This document shows, piece after piece, positions 22,875 to 35,178 of a DNA stretch of 64,000 nucleotides (its first letter is position 1; each line of letters begins with the position of its first letter). The stretch comes from Aromatoleum anaerobium (GTDB taxonomy: Bacteria; Pseudomonadota; Gammaproteobacteria; Burkholderiales; Rhodocyclaceae): assembly GCF_012910705.2 (NCBI RefSeq), contig NZ_WTVG02000037.1, positions 186,001 through 250,000 on the forward strand. The letters run 5' to 3'. The notes beneath the pieces are model-generated. The model was not told where the DNA came from. It did no database searches and saw only the letters and a program-made list of their open reading frames with translations. The translations under genes were made by a program, and so were the position numbers.

Positions 22875-23642
22875 TCATGATGTGGCGGAAACTTCGGCCA
22901 TCGGCGTGTATTTTCCCCAGCCGGCGATCTGCACGTCGCAGTGCGCGAGCATCATCGCGTCGAGCATCGACCACAGCAGGTCGAGCTTGAAGCGCAGGAT
23001 CTCGAGTGCCCGCTCCTGCAGCGCCCGGGTGTTGAAGTGGCCGAGGGTGATGCGCAGCCCGTTGACGACGTCGCGCGGCGCTTCGGTGAGGCGGCGGCGG
23101 AAGTAGGCGTAGCCCTCGGCTTCGATCCACGGATAGTGTTCCGGCCAGTGTTCGAGGCGCGACTGGTGGATGGTCGGGGCGAAGAGCTCGGTGAGCGACG
23201 AAGCCGCCGCTTCCTGCCACGTGCTGCGGCGGGCGAAATTGATGTAGGCATCGACCGCGAAGCGCACGCCGGGCAGCACCAGGCGCTCGGAGACGATCTC
23301 GTCGCGCGCCAGGCCGACCGCTTCGCCGAGCCGGATCCACGCTTCGATGCCGCCGCCCTCGTTGCCCTCGCCGCCGTGGCCGTCGTGGTCGAGGATGCGC
23401 TGCACCCAGTGGCGGCGCACGTCGCGGTCGGGGCAGTTCGACAGGATCGCGGCATCCTTGATCGGGATGCTGACCTGGTAGTAGTAGCGGTTCGCGACCC
23501 ACGCCCGGATCTGCTCGCGGGTGCACTGGCCGCGGTGCATCATCACCTGGAACGGGTGGTGGATGTGGTAACACCCGCCCAAGGCGCGCAACCGGGCTTC
23601 GAACGCCTCCGCGCTCCAGGCTTCCGTTTCGTCGATTCTCAT
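22875..23642 (-). CDS. pqqC: PqqC, pyrroloquinoline-quinone synthase
   Basis: 255 residues. [20 protein letters not shown] then [12 protein letters not shown] is the PqqC/TenA-like helical core. [17 protein letters not shown] and the [19 protein letters not shown] segment are strongly conserved, including active-site His, Arg and Tyr. It catalyses the final ring closure and eight-electron oxidation to PQQ without a metal. The ATG overlaps the pqqB stop by 4 bases. Confidence 0.97.
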   Translation of the reverse strand: MRIDETEAWSAEAFEARLRALGGCYHIHHPFQVMMHRGQCTREQIRAWVANRYYYQVSIPIKDAAILSNCPDRDVRRHWVQRILDHDGHGGEGNEGGGIEAWIRLGEAVGLARDEIVSERLVLPGVRFAVDAYINFARRSTWQEAAASSLTELFAPTIHQSRLEHWPEHYPWIEAEGYAYFRRRLTEAPRDVVNGLRITLGHFNTRALQERALEILRFKLDLLWSMLDAMMLAHCDVQIAGWGKYTPMAEVSATS

Positions 23643-24574
23643 TGCAAGTCTCCAGCGGGGCCGAAATCGAGCAGCATGCCGTCGGCGGCGACTTCGATGC
23701 CGTGCCGCGCCAGTTCGGCACGCTCGCGCGAGTCCTCGTCGAGGATCGGGTTGGTGTTGTTGATGTGGATCAGGATCTTGCGCGGCCGCGGGTAGCCGGA
23801 CAGCAACTCGATCATGCCGCCGGCACCCGCTTGCGGCAGGTGGCCGATTTCGCGCGCCGTGCGCGTCGAGATGCCGAGCCGGATCATCTCGTCGTCGCTC
23901 CAGAACGTGCCGTCGAGCAGCACGCAGTCGGAACCGGCGAGGTAAGGCTGCAGGTGCGGCGCCATCGCGCCGAAGCCCGGCGCGTAGAAGACCTTGCGGG
24001 CGCTGGCCGCGTCCTCGATGAGCACGCCGATGTTGTCGCCCGGATGCGGGTCGTCGCGGTGCGGCGAATACGGCGGCGCCTTGCTCGCGAGCGGCACCGG
24101 CGTGAAACGCAGGCCGGCCACGCCGGGCACCGTGAAAGGCGTCGGCGGCGCCACCTGCAGCGGGTGCCGGACGACTGTGCAGAAGTGGGAAAGCACATTG
24201 AACACCGGGTTGCCGGTGGTGAGGTCCTCATGCACCTGCGCGGTACACCACACCGGCAGCGGCTGGCCTTCGCGCAGCATGAAAAGTCCGGTGGTGTGGT
24301 CCACCTGGGCGTCGATGAGCACCACCCCGGCGATGCCGCTGTCACGCAATGCGCGGGCGGGCTGCAGGCAGGGGTTGGCGCGGATCTGCGCGAGCAGGTC
24401 GGGGGAGGCGTTGAACAGCACCCAGTCGTCGCCGTTGCTGCTCACCGCGATCGAAGACTGGGTGCGTGGCCGGGCACGGACGGTGCCGTGGCGCACGCCG
24501 TGGCAATTGCGGCAGTTGCAATTCCACTGGGGAAAGCCTCCGCCGGCGGACGAGCCGAGAACGAGGATCTTCAT
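23639..24574 (-). CDS. pqqB: PqqB, metallo-beta-lactamase-fold PQQ biosynthesis protein
   Basis: 311 residues. [20 protein letters not shown] then CRNCHGVR is the PqqB N-terminus with its zinc-binding Cys pair. [19 protein letters not shown] replaces the usual HxHxDH motif, as is normal in Pqq[11 protein letters not shown] and [12 protein letters not shown] follow. It is thought to hydroxylate the Glu-Tyr intermediate. It is the first gene of the pqq operon, 108 bases after the REC-GGDEF gene on the same strand. Confidence 0.97.
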   Translation of the reverse strand: MKILVLGSSAGGGFPQWNCNCRNCHGVRHGTVRARPRTQSSIAVSSNGDDWVLFNASPDLLAQIRANPCLQPARALRDSGIAGVVLIDAQVDHTTGLFMLREGQPLPVWCTAQVHEDLTTGNPVFNVLSHFCTVVRHPLQVAPPTPFTVPGVAGLRFTPVPLASKAPPYSPHRDDPHPGDNIGVLIEDAASARKVFYAPGFGAMAPHLQPYLAGSDCVLLDGTFWSDDEMIRLGISTRTAREIGHLPQAGAGGMIELLSGYPRPRKILIHINNTNPILDEDSRERAELARHGIEVAADGMLLDFGPAGDLQ

Positions 24575-24682
24575 GAGTCCAGTATCAGCCGCCGTCGCAA
24601 GGCCCGCGTACGTCGAATCGCGAAATGCGCCTCATGGTTTTCTGGAGGCGCGCACGGCGCAGCGGGCATCTGGGGCTCGCCT

Positions 24683-25610
24683 TCACGCCTGGCCGGACCC
24701 GTCGGAAACGGCGCCGCCGGCGACGATCCGGTCGCGGCCGCCGGCTTTCGCCTCGTACAGCCGCAGGTCCGCCTCGGCCACGAGGCGCTCGGGTTCGCCG
24801 CCGGCGGCCGGCCAGGCGACGGCTACCCCGACGCTGATGCTCACCCGGCCCGCCACCTCCGGGTGCTCGTGGGGCAGGTCGAGCTCGCGCACCGCCCGGT
24901 GCAGGCGCCGCGCCACCGCCTCGCCCCCGGCGAGGTCGGTCGCCGGCAGGAGGCACACGAATTCCTCGCCGCCGTAGCGCGCGAGCAGGTCGTCCGCGCG
25001 CACCAGCGAGCCGTGGAGTGCGCGGGCGACCCGCTGCAGGCAGCGGTCCCCCGCCGGGTGGCCGTAGTGGTCGTTGTACGCCTTGAAGCGGTCCACATCG
25101 AGCATGATCAGGGCGAGGGGCTCGTGCCGGCGCAGCGCGCTCTGCCAGGCGGCCGCGTAGGCCTCGTCGAAGCGGCGCCGGTTCGCGATGCCGGTCAGCG
25201 GGTCGGTGGCCGAGAGGTGCTGGTAGTGGTCGCGCAGGCGCTTCAGCTCCACGTGGGTCTGGATGCGGCGCTTGAGGATGGCGGGCGAAAAGGGCTTGGC
25301 CACGTAATCCACGGCGCCGATGTCGAGGCCGTACGCCTCGTTGTCCTCCTCCCCCATGGAGGTGATGAAGATCACCGGGATGTCGCGCGTGGCCGCGTCC
25401 GCCTTGAGCAGCCGGCACACGTCGTAGCCGTTCATGTCCGGCATCATCACGTCGAGGAGGATGATGTCGGGCGGCGTCGCGGCCCGCGCGCGGCGCAGCG
25501 CGGAGGCCCCGTCGATGGCGACGACCACCTCGTAGTCGGGCGCGAGCAGGTTCCCCAGGATGTTGATGTTGGAGCGCTCGTCGTCGACGATCAGGACGCG
25601 GGGCAGGGCG

Positions 25611-25618
<8 letters not shown>
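24683..25618 (-). CDS. Response regulator diguanylate cyclase (REC-GGDEF)
   Basis: 311 residues. REC domain 5-125: VDDE acidic pocket, phospho-acceptor D56 in IILLDVMMP, and K in VAKPF. The GGDEF domain starts at DPLTGIANRRRFDEA; the signature is GGEEF (about 216-220), with RADD five residues upstream as an intact I-site. It should make c-di-GMP when phosphorylated. The start overlaps the stop of the hybrid kinase by 8 bases, so it is the probable output of that kinase (inference). Confidence 0.95.
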
Positions 25619-28434
<2,816 letters not shown>

Positions 28435-28448
<14 letters not shown>

Positions 28449-29031
28449 AGCGTTCGGCGATGCGCAGGAAGAAGGGTTTGATACGGATGCCAGCGGCGGC
28501 GGCGGCGGCGAGGTTGACGTAGGGCAGCACCCGGTCGCCGACTACGATGCCAGCGGCGATGCCCTTTTCGACGTCCCCCTCGAAGGGCGAGAAGGTGAGC
28601 AGCTTGTGGCGGCGGCCGAAGGCGAGCAGTTGCGGGAGATCCTCGCCCAGGCGCTGGACGACGAAGACGCCGGCCACGTCCGCGTCGGCGTAGTGCGCGA
28701 GGCGCGACAGGGCGACGGCCTCCACCTTCAGCGGGATGCCGCGGATCGTCCCCTTGTCGCGCAGGCCGTCGGCGGAGCGCTCGGCCAGCCCGGGTTCGTC
28801 GCGGTGCACCACGAGCAGCAGCAGCGGGCCCTCGCCCGCGCGCTTGGCCGCGATATCCTGGTCGGCGGCGAGGAAGGTGGGGAAGACGTTGAGCCCGACG
28901 GCGATGCGCCGGGCGTCCTGCTCATCGGCGGCGTTCGCGCCGAGCCAGGGCGAGCCGAGCACCAGCAGCGCGCACAGCAGCGTTCTCGCTGCGCGTCGGG
29001 TGCGGAATCGGATTTTGCCCATCAGGCTCAT
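28435..29031 (-). CDS. YfiR-family periplasmic protein (DUF4154)
   Basis: 198 residues. A Sec signal with A-x-A-like cleavage (LLCALLVLGSPWLGANA) is followed by a YfiR-like core: VGLNVFPTFLA, EGPLLLLVVHRDEPGLAERS, AGVFVVQRLGEDLPQLLAFG and IGIVVGDRVLPYVNLAAAAAA then GIRIKPFFLRIAE. YfiR in Pseudomonas is a redox-sensitive periplasmic repressor of a GGDEF protein. Here a kinase and a REC-GGDEF follow directly (14-base overlap with the kinase start), so a sensor-inhibitor role is plausible. Confidence 0.82.
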
Positions 29032-29066
29032 TCGGGTCGGTGTCGGGGCCGCGGGCAAACGTCGGG

Positions 29067-31004
29067 TCAGAGGTCCAGCGAGCCCTCGACGCCGCGGCAG
29101 TAGCCGTTGAGCTCCACGTAGGCCTTGCCGGGCACCGCCCCCGTCACGCTGGAGGCGCCTTCCCAGTACTCCGGCCCCGCCCAGTAGCCGTGGCGGGCGC
29201 GCAGTTCCTGGTCCTTGACCATGGGCTGGACCTCGAAGCTCTCGCCTTCCACGGTAACACGCCAGCCCGAGGGATAGGTGCAGCCGGTGTGCGGGCTGGT
29301 CCAGTGGCCCAGGATCTCGACCTGGAACTGGTGCCCCGACAGCGTCCGGGTGTTGCCGCCGGCGTCGGTGACGGAGCCGGTGCGCTCGCCCGCGTTGGAT
29401 TTGCCGAGGATGTCGTAGAGCATGATCTGGCGGTTGTCGGCGAGGTCGATGGCGAACCACTGCCAGCCCTTGACGATGGCCTGGTAGAGCTCGCCGTACT
29501 GGCGGTCGAACCAGCTCGCGCCGCTCACCTTGTAGGTCTTGCCGCCGACCGTGATGGTGCCGCGCGTCTCCATGCGCACGCGCGAGTAGTAGTAGGTGTA
29601 GCCGCCGTAGCGGTAGGGGTGGGCGTCGCCCCCGTAGTGCAGCACCGGCGCCTTGGTGGGTGCGAGCTCCAGGTCGAGGACGTAGCCGCCCACCTCGCTG
29701 CGCAGGCGGTCGCCGTTGGCGTCGCCGGTCGCGCGGATGATGTCGCCGGGCCCGGCGGTGAGCGCGAAGCGGTCCGTGGTGCGCGCGGGCAGGTGGAACT
29801 TGAGATGCTCGGCGAAGTGGAACTTGTCGCCGTCCACGTCGGTGATGGCGACCTGGGTGAGCTGGTCGCGCATCACCAGGAAGCTGTCGAAGGTGAAGAA
29901 CACCACCTCGAAGCCGAAGCGGCGGCCTTCCTCCGACTCCAGGTGGCCGGTCCAGTACCACCACTGCACCTTCTCGTCGGGCAGGAAGACGTCGTCCCCG
30001 GGCAGCTCGATCGCGCCGATCAGGCCCCGGTGCGGCGCGAAGGCCGCGAGCCCGAGCGCCGGCAGCAGCCCGGCGAGGAAGGCCCACACGAGGTAGCGCC
30101 GGCGGGTGTGTGCCGCGCCGGTCCCGCCGGCCCGCGCCAGGCCGAGCACCTGCCGGCTGGGCCACAGGTAGCCCGCCATGCCGAGCAGGGCGAAGGCGGG
30201 TATCACGAGCGCGAGCTCCGGCTGCTTCGCGTGCAGCGGGGTGAGGAACAGGATCGCCAGCGAGACGGCGAAGACGAAGGCCGGCGGGGCGAGGCGCCAG
30301 CCGTCCACCGGGACGTCGCCGCGCATGCGCCCGAGCCTGGCCAGCAGCAGCGTCACCCAGGTGCCGAAGAAGAGCGCGACGATGGTGGCCTCGTCGACGA
30401 AGTGGCGCCCCACTAGCCACAGATAGCCGAGCATCACCGCGACGAAGATCAGGAAGGCCGGAACGATCGCGAGGAAGGGCGCGGCGGCGGTCCACCAGGC
30501 CTTGCCGTGGCCGACGCGGCCCGCGAGCTCCAGCATCGCGGTGTAGCTCGCGCCGATGACGAACCAGCCGACGTAGTTGTCCCACGGGATGCCGAACCAG
30601 GCGCCGGGCTCGGCCCACACCCACACGCCGAGGGAGACGAAGGCCGGATCGCAGACGAGGTCGATCACGGTCGCCAGCAGCCCCGCCGCGATCGGCACCA
30701 GCGTCGCCGGCAGGGCCAGCGCGCGCGCCGTGCGCAGGGCCGCGTAGATGATCGTGCCCCAGCTCAGGATGATCGACAGGGGCACCGGGCCCGGCAGCCA
30801 CACGAGGGATTCGGTGTAGTAGTAGGGCGGCGGCGACTTGACGACCTGCGAGTACTCGACGATGAAGCCGAACAGGATCGCCGCCGGGATGAGGTAGAAG
30901 AGCGGGCGCTCGTGCCGCCACGTGTGGACGAGCAGCACCGCGGTGAGCAGGTAGTTCAGGATCTGGATGATGATGAAGGCGGTCGCGGGATCGGCGGGCT
31001 GCAT
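29067..31004 (-). CDS. Membrane CruF-like domain fused to CrtC/AttH-like lipocalin domain
   Basis: 645 residues. Residues 1 to about 230 are a polytopic DUF422-type carotenoid-hydratase-like domain (CruF-like): FGFIVEYSQVVKSPPPYYY, VIDLVCDPAFVSLGVW and WGIP-like WFGIPWDNYVGWF. More helices run to about 320. From about 335 a soluble CrtC/AttH-like domain follows: VQWWYWTGHLESEEGRRFGF, YYSRVRMETRGTITV, GASWFDRQYGEL and W-x-x-F-x-IDLADNRQIMLY. Both halves belong to carotenoid 1,2-hydratase-related folds. No crt genes are nearby, so activity on another hydrophobic substrate is possible. The start has GAGGAATTC upstream. Confidence 0.72.
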   Translation of the reverse strand: MQPADPATAFIIIQILNYLLTAVLLVHTWRHERPLFYLIPAAILFGFIVEYSQVVKSPPPYYYTESLVWLPGPVPLSIILSWGTIIYAALRTARALALPATLVPIAAGLLATVIDLVCDPAFVSLGVWVWAEPGAWFGIPWDNYVGWFVIGASYTAMLELAGRVGHGKAWWTAAAPFLAIVPAFLIFVAVMLGYLWLVGRHFVDEATIVALFFGTWVTLLLARLGRMRGDVPVDGWRLAPPAFVFAVSLAILFLTPLHAKQPELALVIPAFALLGMAGYLWPSRQVLGLARAGGTGAAHTRRRYLVWAFLAGLLPALGLAAFAPHRGLIGAIELPGDDVFLPDEKVQWWYWTGHLESEEGRRFGFEVVFFTFDSFLVMRDQLTQVAITDVDGDKFHFAEHLKFHLPARTTDRFALTAGPGDIIRATGDANGDRLRSEVGGYVLDLELAPTKAPVLHYGGDAHPYRYGGYTYYYSRVRMETRGTITVGGKTYKVSGASWFDRQYGELYQAIVKGWQWFAIDLADNRQIMLYDILGKSNAGERTGSVTDAGGNTRTLSGHQFQVEILGHWTSPHTGCTYPSGWRVTVEGESFEVQPMVKDQELRARHGYWAGPEYWEGASSVTGAVPGKAYVELNGYCRGVEGSLDL

Positions 31005-31052
31005 CGGAATTCCTCGTTAGTTTTTTTGTGTTCCGGGGGCGGGGCCGCTGCG

Positions 31053-33188
31053 TCACATGCGGTACGAGAGCTGCACCCAGCCGGCGCGGCCCGGCTGGGG
31101 GTAGTCGCCGGCGTAGGAGGGAATCGGCTGATCGGCCACGTCCCGGGTGAGGAATGCGGGATAGCGCACGCGCTCGTCCAGCAGGTTGCTCACGCCCAGC
31201 CGCAGCGTGAGGCCGCGCACGCCGACGTTGCCGAAGCTCGTGGTGGCGTCGACGGTCTCGTAGCCCGACAGCCTGTGGCGCGGGTCGCCGGCCTCGCGCG
31301 CGCGCTCGCCGACGTGGCGCAGCCACAGGCTGTAGGTCTGCGTCGCCGTCGGCTGGAAGACCAGTGCCAGGTTGGCGAGGCGGTCGGCCGCCCCGGCCAC
31401 GGCGTCACCGGTGTCCGAGTGCTCGGCATCGGAGAGGGTAATGTTGGCCTTGAGCCGGAGCCGGCTCGTCAGGCGCTGGTCGAGCTCCAGCTCGACGCCA
31501 TCGACCTCGACCCCCGGGGCGTTGCGGTACTGGAGGATGCGGCTGCCGACGATGAGGTCCTTCAGCCGCGAGTGGAAGAGGGTCGCGCGGCCTCCGGTGG
31601 CCGGACCTTTGTAGATGTACGCGAACTCCGTGGTCTTGATCGTCTCGGGAGAAAGCTCCGTCCCCGCCTCCGCCATCGCCATCTCGTAGAAGGTCGGCGG
31701 ACGGAACGCTTCCGCGTACTGCGCCTTCAGGATGTGCCGGCGGTCGAGCCGCCAGACCGCCGCGAGGCGCGGCGACAGCTTGTCGCCCACGTCGTCGTAG
31801 TCGTCGTAGCGCAAGCCGGCGGTGACGGTGACGTCGTCGCTCAGCCGGTACTCGTCCTGCAGCGTCAGGCTGAGGATCCGCCGCGTGCTGCCGTCGTCGG
31901 CCCACTGTGCGCCTTCGTCCGCCGTGGAGCGCCGCGGGGCGGGCAGGGGGGTCCGCGTGAGCGGGTCGAGGTTGCTTTCCACCCAGGCGTCGCCGGCGGC
32001 GATGTGGGTGGCGCCGAGGCTCAGCAGCCAGTTGTGGTCCCGCCAGCCGCTCCAGTGCATGTCGTACTCGGCGGACAGGCGCTGTTCGTCGTAATAGCCC
32101 TTTGCCCACCAGCCTTCCGGCAGGACGGCCGGGAGGGGCGTGAACCAGGTGAGGCCCGCCGGCAACAGGCGGAAGTCGAAGCGGTTCTCGTAGTACTGCC
32201 AGCCCAGGCGCAGCTCGGTGGCGAGCGTCTCCGACGGGCGCCAGCCGCCCTTGCCGTTCACCATGAAGTAGCGGTTGCGGTAGGCGATGCCGTCGTCCGG
32301 CTGGGACAGCACGTTGACGGTGCCGAAGTGGTCGCCGTTGCCGTCCTCGACGTAGCTCGCGGACAGGGAATACTCGTCGCGGTAGAGGTCCACCAGCAGC
32401 GAGCGCTGTTCCATCTCGTCGTTCACCGGACCGGGCGCGTTCGACAGCGTGCCGTTCAGCAGCGGGTTCACCGGAATGCCGGCCGGGTCCACCGGGATGC
32501 CGGAGAGCGCATCCTGCCCGGAACCAACCCTCGCCCCTCGGCTGTGCCAGCCGCCGAAGCTCATGCTGCCGCCGCTCCGGCCGTCCTCCGAGCGCCAGTG
32601 ACGGAAGCCCCCGGCGCCGTAGGTGTCGAAGCGGCCGGCGCGCGCGAACACGCCGTCGGCGTCCTTGCGGGTGATCACGTTGATCACCCCCGCGTAGGCG
32701 AACTCGCCGTGGATGGCCGAGCCCGGGCCGCGGATCACCTCGATCTGGCCGACCTGCTCGATCGGCATGTTGAGCACCGGATTGGCGTTGGCCGACAGGG
32801 CCGAGTTCATCGACTGGCTGTTGAGCAGGATCTTCATGTTGCCCGAGGCGAAGGTGCCGCCCACGCCGCGCACCAGCGTCTGGCGCCCGCCGATCTGGTC
32901 GGTCGAGGGCTCGATGCCGGGCACGAGGCGCAGCGCCTCCCACACCGTGCGCGCGCCCAGCGCTTCCAGCTCGTCGCCGAGCAGGACGGTGACGAGGCCC
33001 GGCACGTAGTCGGCGTTCATCTTCGTCCGGGTGGCGATCTCGGTCTGCTGGTCGAGGACCGCCAGGAGGTCGCGCAACTCGGCGGACTCTTCGCCCCCGG
33101 CCGGCGCATCCTGGTCCGGCGCGGCCTGGGCGCAGGCGGTGAACGACAACAGGCCCAGCAGGCAATGCCGGAGTACGGCTTTCTTCAT
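31053..33188 (-). CDS. TonB-dependent outer-membrane receptor
   Basis: 711 residues. A signal peptide (LLGLLSFTACAQAAP) is followed by a short segment LRDLLAVLDQQTEIATRTKM and the plug domain: VPGLVTVLLGDELEALGA, IEVIRGPGSAIHGEFAYAGV then INVITRK. The beta-barrel ends with an aromatic, VQLSYRM. The plug type (DLL..L..QT.IAT) is the one often found beside YfiR and c-di-GMP genes. The ligand is unknown; the neighbours suggest a hydrophobic molecule rather than a siderophore. It is the first gene of the five-gene operon. Confidence 0.93.
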   Translation of the reverse strand: MKKAVLRHCLLGLLSFTACAQAAPDQDAPAGGEESAELRDLLAVLDQQTEIATRTKMNADYVPGLVTVLLGDELEALGARTVWEALRLVPGIEPSTDQIGGRQTLVRGVGGTFASGNMKILLNSQSMNSALSANANPVLNMPIEQVGQIEVIRGPGSAIHGEFAYAGVINVITRKDADGVFARAGRFDTYGAGGFRHWRSEDGRSGGSMSFGGWHSRGARVGSGQDALSGIPVDPAGIPVNPLLNGTLSNAPGPVNDEMEQRSLLVDLYRDEYSLSASYVEDGNGDHFGTVNVLSQPDDGIAYRNRYFMVNGKGGWRPSETLATELRLGWQYYENRFDFRLLPAGLTWFTPLPAVLPEGWWAKGYYDEQRLSAEYDMHWSGWRDHNWLLSLGATHIAAGDAWVESNLDPLTRTPLPAPRRSTADEGAQWADDGSTRRILSLTLQDEYRLSDDVTVTAGLRYDDYDDVGDKLSPRLAAVWRLDRRHILKAQYAEAFRPPTFYEMAMAEAGTELSPETIKTTEFAYIYKGPATGGRATLFHSRLKDLIVGSRILQYRNAPGVEVDGVELELDQRLTSRLRLKANITLSDAEHSDTGDAVAGAADRLANLALVFQPTATQTYSLWLRHVGERAREAGDPRHRLSGYETVDATTSFGNVGVRGLTLRLGVSNLLDERVRYPAFLTRDVADQPIPSYAGDYPQPGRAGWVQLSYRM

Positions 33189-33329
33189 TTCTCCCCTTGT
33201 CCCCGGCGCATCGTGGATCGCGCCCGTCGCGGATCATGCCGAGGCGCGGGGATACTACTCCTTCCCGAACTTTGACTGCTGCGAACTAATAACTGCCAGT
33301 TTCGATTTTTTGGCGGCGCTGCCGGCCGG

Positions 33330-33608
33330 CTACTGGGTACGCGCGGGGGTGACGCCGAGGAGTTGGAAGGCCTTTTCCTGCAAGGGCGTCGGCCGGGCGG
33401 TGAGCACGATCTTGGCGTTCGGATTCAACGTGGTGTGGGTGACGTTGTAGGCGAGCGTGGCGAGATCCTGCATGAGCTCGGCCTCGGTCGCGGCGAGCAA
33501 CTCCGTGCGCTTTCTCGCCCGCTCCTCGGTCAGCAAGGGGTTGCGGCACACCACCAGACGCTCGACCACGAACACCTCCTCCGCCCTGGGTACGGCCACG
33601 CCGCCCAA
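33330..33608 (-). pseudogene. IS1634-type transposase remnant
   Basis: The frame reads VFVVERLVVCRNPLLTEERA then RKRTELLAATE, and ends LATLAYNVTHTTLNPNAKIV then TARPTPLQEKAFQLLGV. Both are segments of IS1634-family DDE transposases, but the long catalytic stretch that should separate them is missing. It is 92 codons against over 500 in the family. No inverted repeats or target duplication were recognised. It lies between a TonB receptor gene and a GST gene, with about 60 bases of possible further debris to 33665. Confidence 0.75.
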
Positions 33609-33664
33609 TAGCTGGGTCCCGTTGCTGACGCGGGATCCAGTATCTCGCGACGTCGAAGTTCGGC

Positions 33665-34393
33665 CTAACGGTCGAGTTCCGGGTAATGGCGGAAAATGCC
33701 CTCTTCGCTGAACGGCAGGCGCCGATCCGACGCGAGATAGGCGGCGAGGCGCGGGCGCCGGGCGACGCGCTCGTGAAGCTCGACGAGGCCCGGGCAGCCC
33801 GGTTCGACGCGCGACATCGCGCGCGGGAACGCGTAGCGCAGGCCTGCGACGATCTGGAACAGCGACAGGTCGACGTACGACAGCGTGTCGCCGACGAGGT
33901 AGCCGCTGCGAAAGCTGTTCTGCGCGCGGACCTGCTCGAAATAGCGCAGGAACTTCGGCAGCCGGTTCTGCGTGAAGTCCTTCGCGCGGCGCTGCGCTTC
34001 GGGCTTCTGGTCCTCGTAATACAGGCTGCCCGCGATCGGGTGGTGCGTGTCATGGACTTCGCCGACGAGGTCGGCGATCGTCAGCTGCAGCTGGTGCGCC
34101 CAGTGCCGTCCCGCCTCGGTTTTCGGCGCGAGGCCGAGCCGCGGGCCGAGATACAGCAGAATGTTCGCGGTCTGGCCGATCAGCATGTCCCCCGCTTTCA
34201 GGAACGGCGGCGCGAACGGCACGTGTTCCAGCGACTCGCCGTCGAGCAGCCGCAGCAGCGCCGGCAGGCCCCGGCCGTTTTCCTCGGGCAGGCGGGCGAC
34301 GTCGAGGTAGTCGGCGCCCGCTTCTTCGAGCGGCAGGCGAACGAATTCGCCGCGCCCCTGGATCGACGGCCAGTAATACAGTTCGTAGCGCAT
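33665..34393 (-). CDS. Glutathione S-transferase
   Basis: 242 residues. The N-terminal thioredoxin-like domain begins YELYYWPSIQGRGEFVRLPL, typical of sigma/pi-type GSTs, with the catalytic Tyr near 8. QTANILLYL is the cis-Pro/Ser-Asp-like glutathione region, here with TAN rather than the usual ESxAI. The C-terminal helical domain includes GDTLSYVDLSLFQIVAGL, the N-capping box S/T-x-x-D. It probably conjugates or reduces electrophiles. It is divergent from the Hsp70 operon. Confidence 0.88.
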   Translation of the reverse strand: MRYELYYWPSIQGRGEFVRLPLEEAGADYLDVARLPEENGRGLPALLRLLDGESLEHVPFAPPFLKAGDMLIGQTANILLYLGPRLGLAPKTEAGRHWAHQLQLTIADLVGEVHDTHHPIAGSLYYEDQKPEAQRRAKDFTQNRLPKFLRYFEQVRAQNSFRSGYLVGDTLSYVDLSLFQIVAGLRYAFPRAMSRVEPGCPGLVELHERVARRPRLAAYLASDRRLPFSEEGIFRHYPELDR

Positions 34394-34524
34394 GAGGACG
34401 TTCTCCCGCAGTGAGCGAGGCCGGCGGCGTTACCGGTGTCGTGGCTGGCGCGCAGGTCCGGCAGCAATGGTACGATCCACCCGCTGGCGGGGGCTCGGCC
34501 GGTCTCGTTGTCATTGTGGGCGTC

Positions 34525-34557
34525 AGTCGAGGAATCGACTATATTGCGTCGCAATAT
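34525..34557. promoter_or_regulatory. Two adjacent palindromes upstream of the DUF2760-Hsp70 operon
   Basis: AGTCGA-GGAA-TCGACT (34525-34540) is followed immediately by ATATTGCG-T-CGCAATAT (34541-34557). Both are perfect. They lie about 60-90 bases before the DUF2760 start, in the divergent gap with the GST gene. The second looks like an operator of a dimeric repressor. The first could form an RNA stem. No CIRCE-type or sigma-32 sequence was recognised. Confidence 0.5.
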
Positions 34558-34614
34558 CCTCCGGCGTCGGGCATTCCGCGCCGCGGATGACGCGACCACC
34601 ACAGGACCTAATTG

Positions 34615-35178
34615 ATGGCTCAGACCCCTCCTTCTTTGATGCGCCGACTGTCGCTCGCGTTCGGCGCGTTCTTCTCGATCATCGGCAACCGCGACTTCGC
34701 CGCGCAGGTGATGCGGCTGCGCGCGGGTGCCGACGTCGCCGCCCCGGCCGCCCCGGCCGCCGCTGAACCCGCCCCGGACGTCCGTCCGCTGCGCGAAGTG
34801 CCGCACGAAGCCGCGTTGCAGCTGCTCGGCATGCTGCAGCGCGAAGCGCGCCTCGTCGACTTCGTCGCGGAGGACATCGCCGCCTATTCCGACGCCGATG
34901 TCGGCGGCGCGGCGCGGCTCGTGCACGCCGGCTGCCGCAAGGTGCTGGGCGAGCATTTCAGCATCGAACCGGTGCGCGCCGACGCCGAAGGCAGCCGCGT
35001 GACGCTCGCCGACGGTTTCGATGCTGCCGCGATCCGCGTCACCGGCAACGTCGTCGGCAAGCCGCCGTTCACCGGCACGATCAGCCACCGTGGCTGGCGC
35101 GTCACCGACGCACGCCTGCCGAAGCTCGCCGAACATCATGACGCATCGATCATCGCGCAGGCGGAGGTGGAGCTATGA
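34615..35178 (+). CDS. DUF2760-family protein
   Basis: 187 residues. A short hydrophobic stretch (LSLAFGAFFSIIGNRDFAAQ) leads into an Ala/Pro linker. The DUF2760 core follows: LQLLGMLQREARLVDFVAED then IAAYSDADVGGAARLVH, ending VTDARLPKLAEHHDASIIA. Function is unknown; in other bacteria it is found beside two Hsp70 genes, as here. The ATG at 34615 has AGGA 9 bases upstream and is preferred to the TTG at 34612. The stop overlaps the next start (ATGA). Confidence 0.87.
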   Translation: MAQTPPSLMRRLSLAFGAFFSIIGNRDFAAQVMRLRAGADVAAPAAPAAAEPAPDVRPLREVPHEAALQLLGMLQREARLVDFVAEDIAAYSDADVGGAARLVHAGCRKVLGEHFSIEPVRADAEGSRVTLADGFDAAAIRVTGNVVGKPPFTGTISHRGWRVTDARLPKLAEHHDASIIAQAEVEL

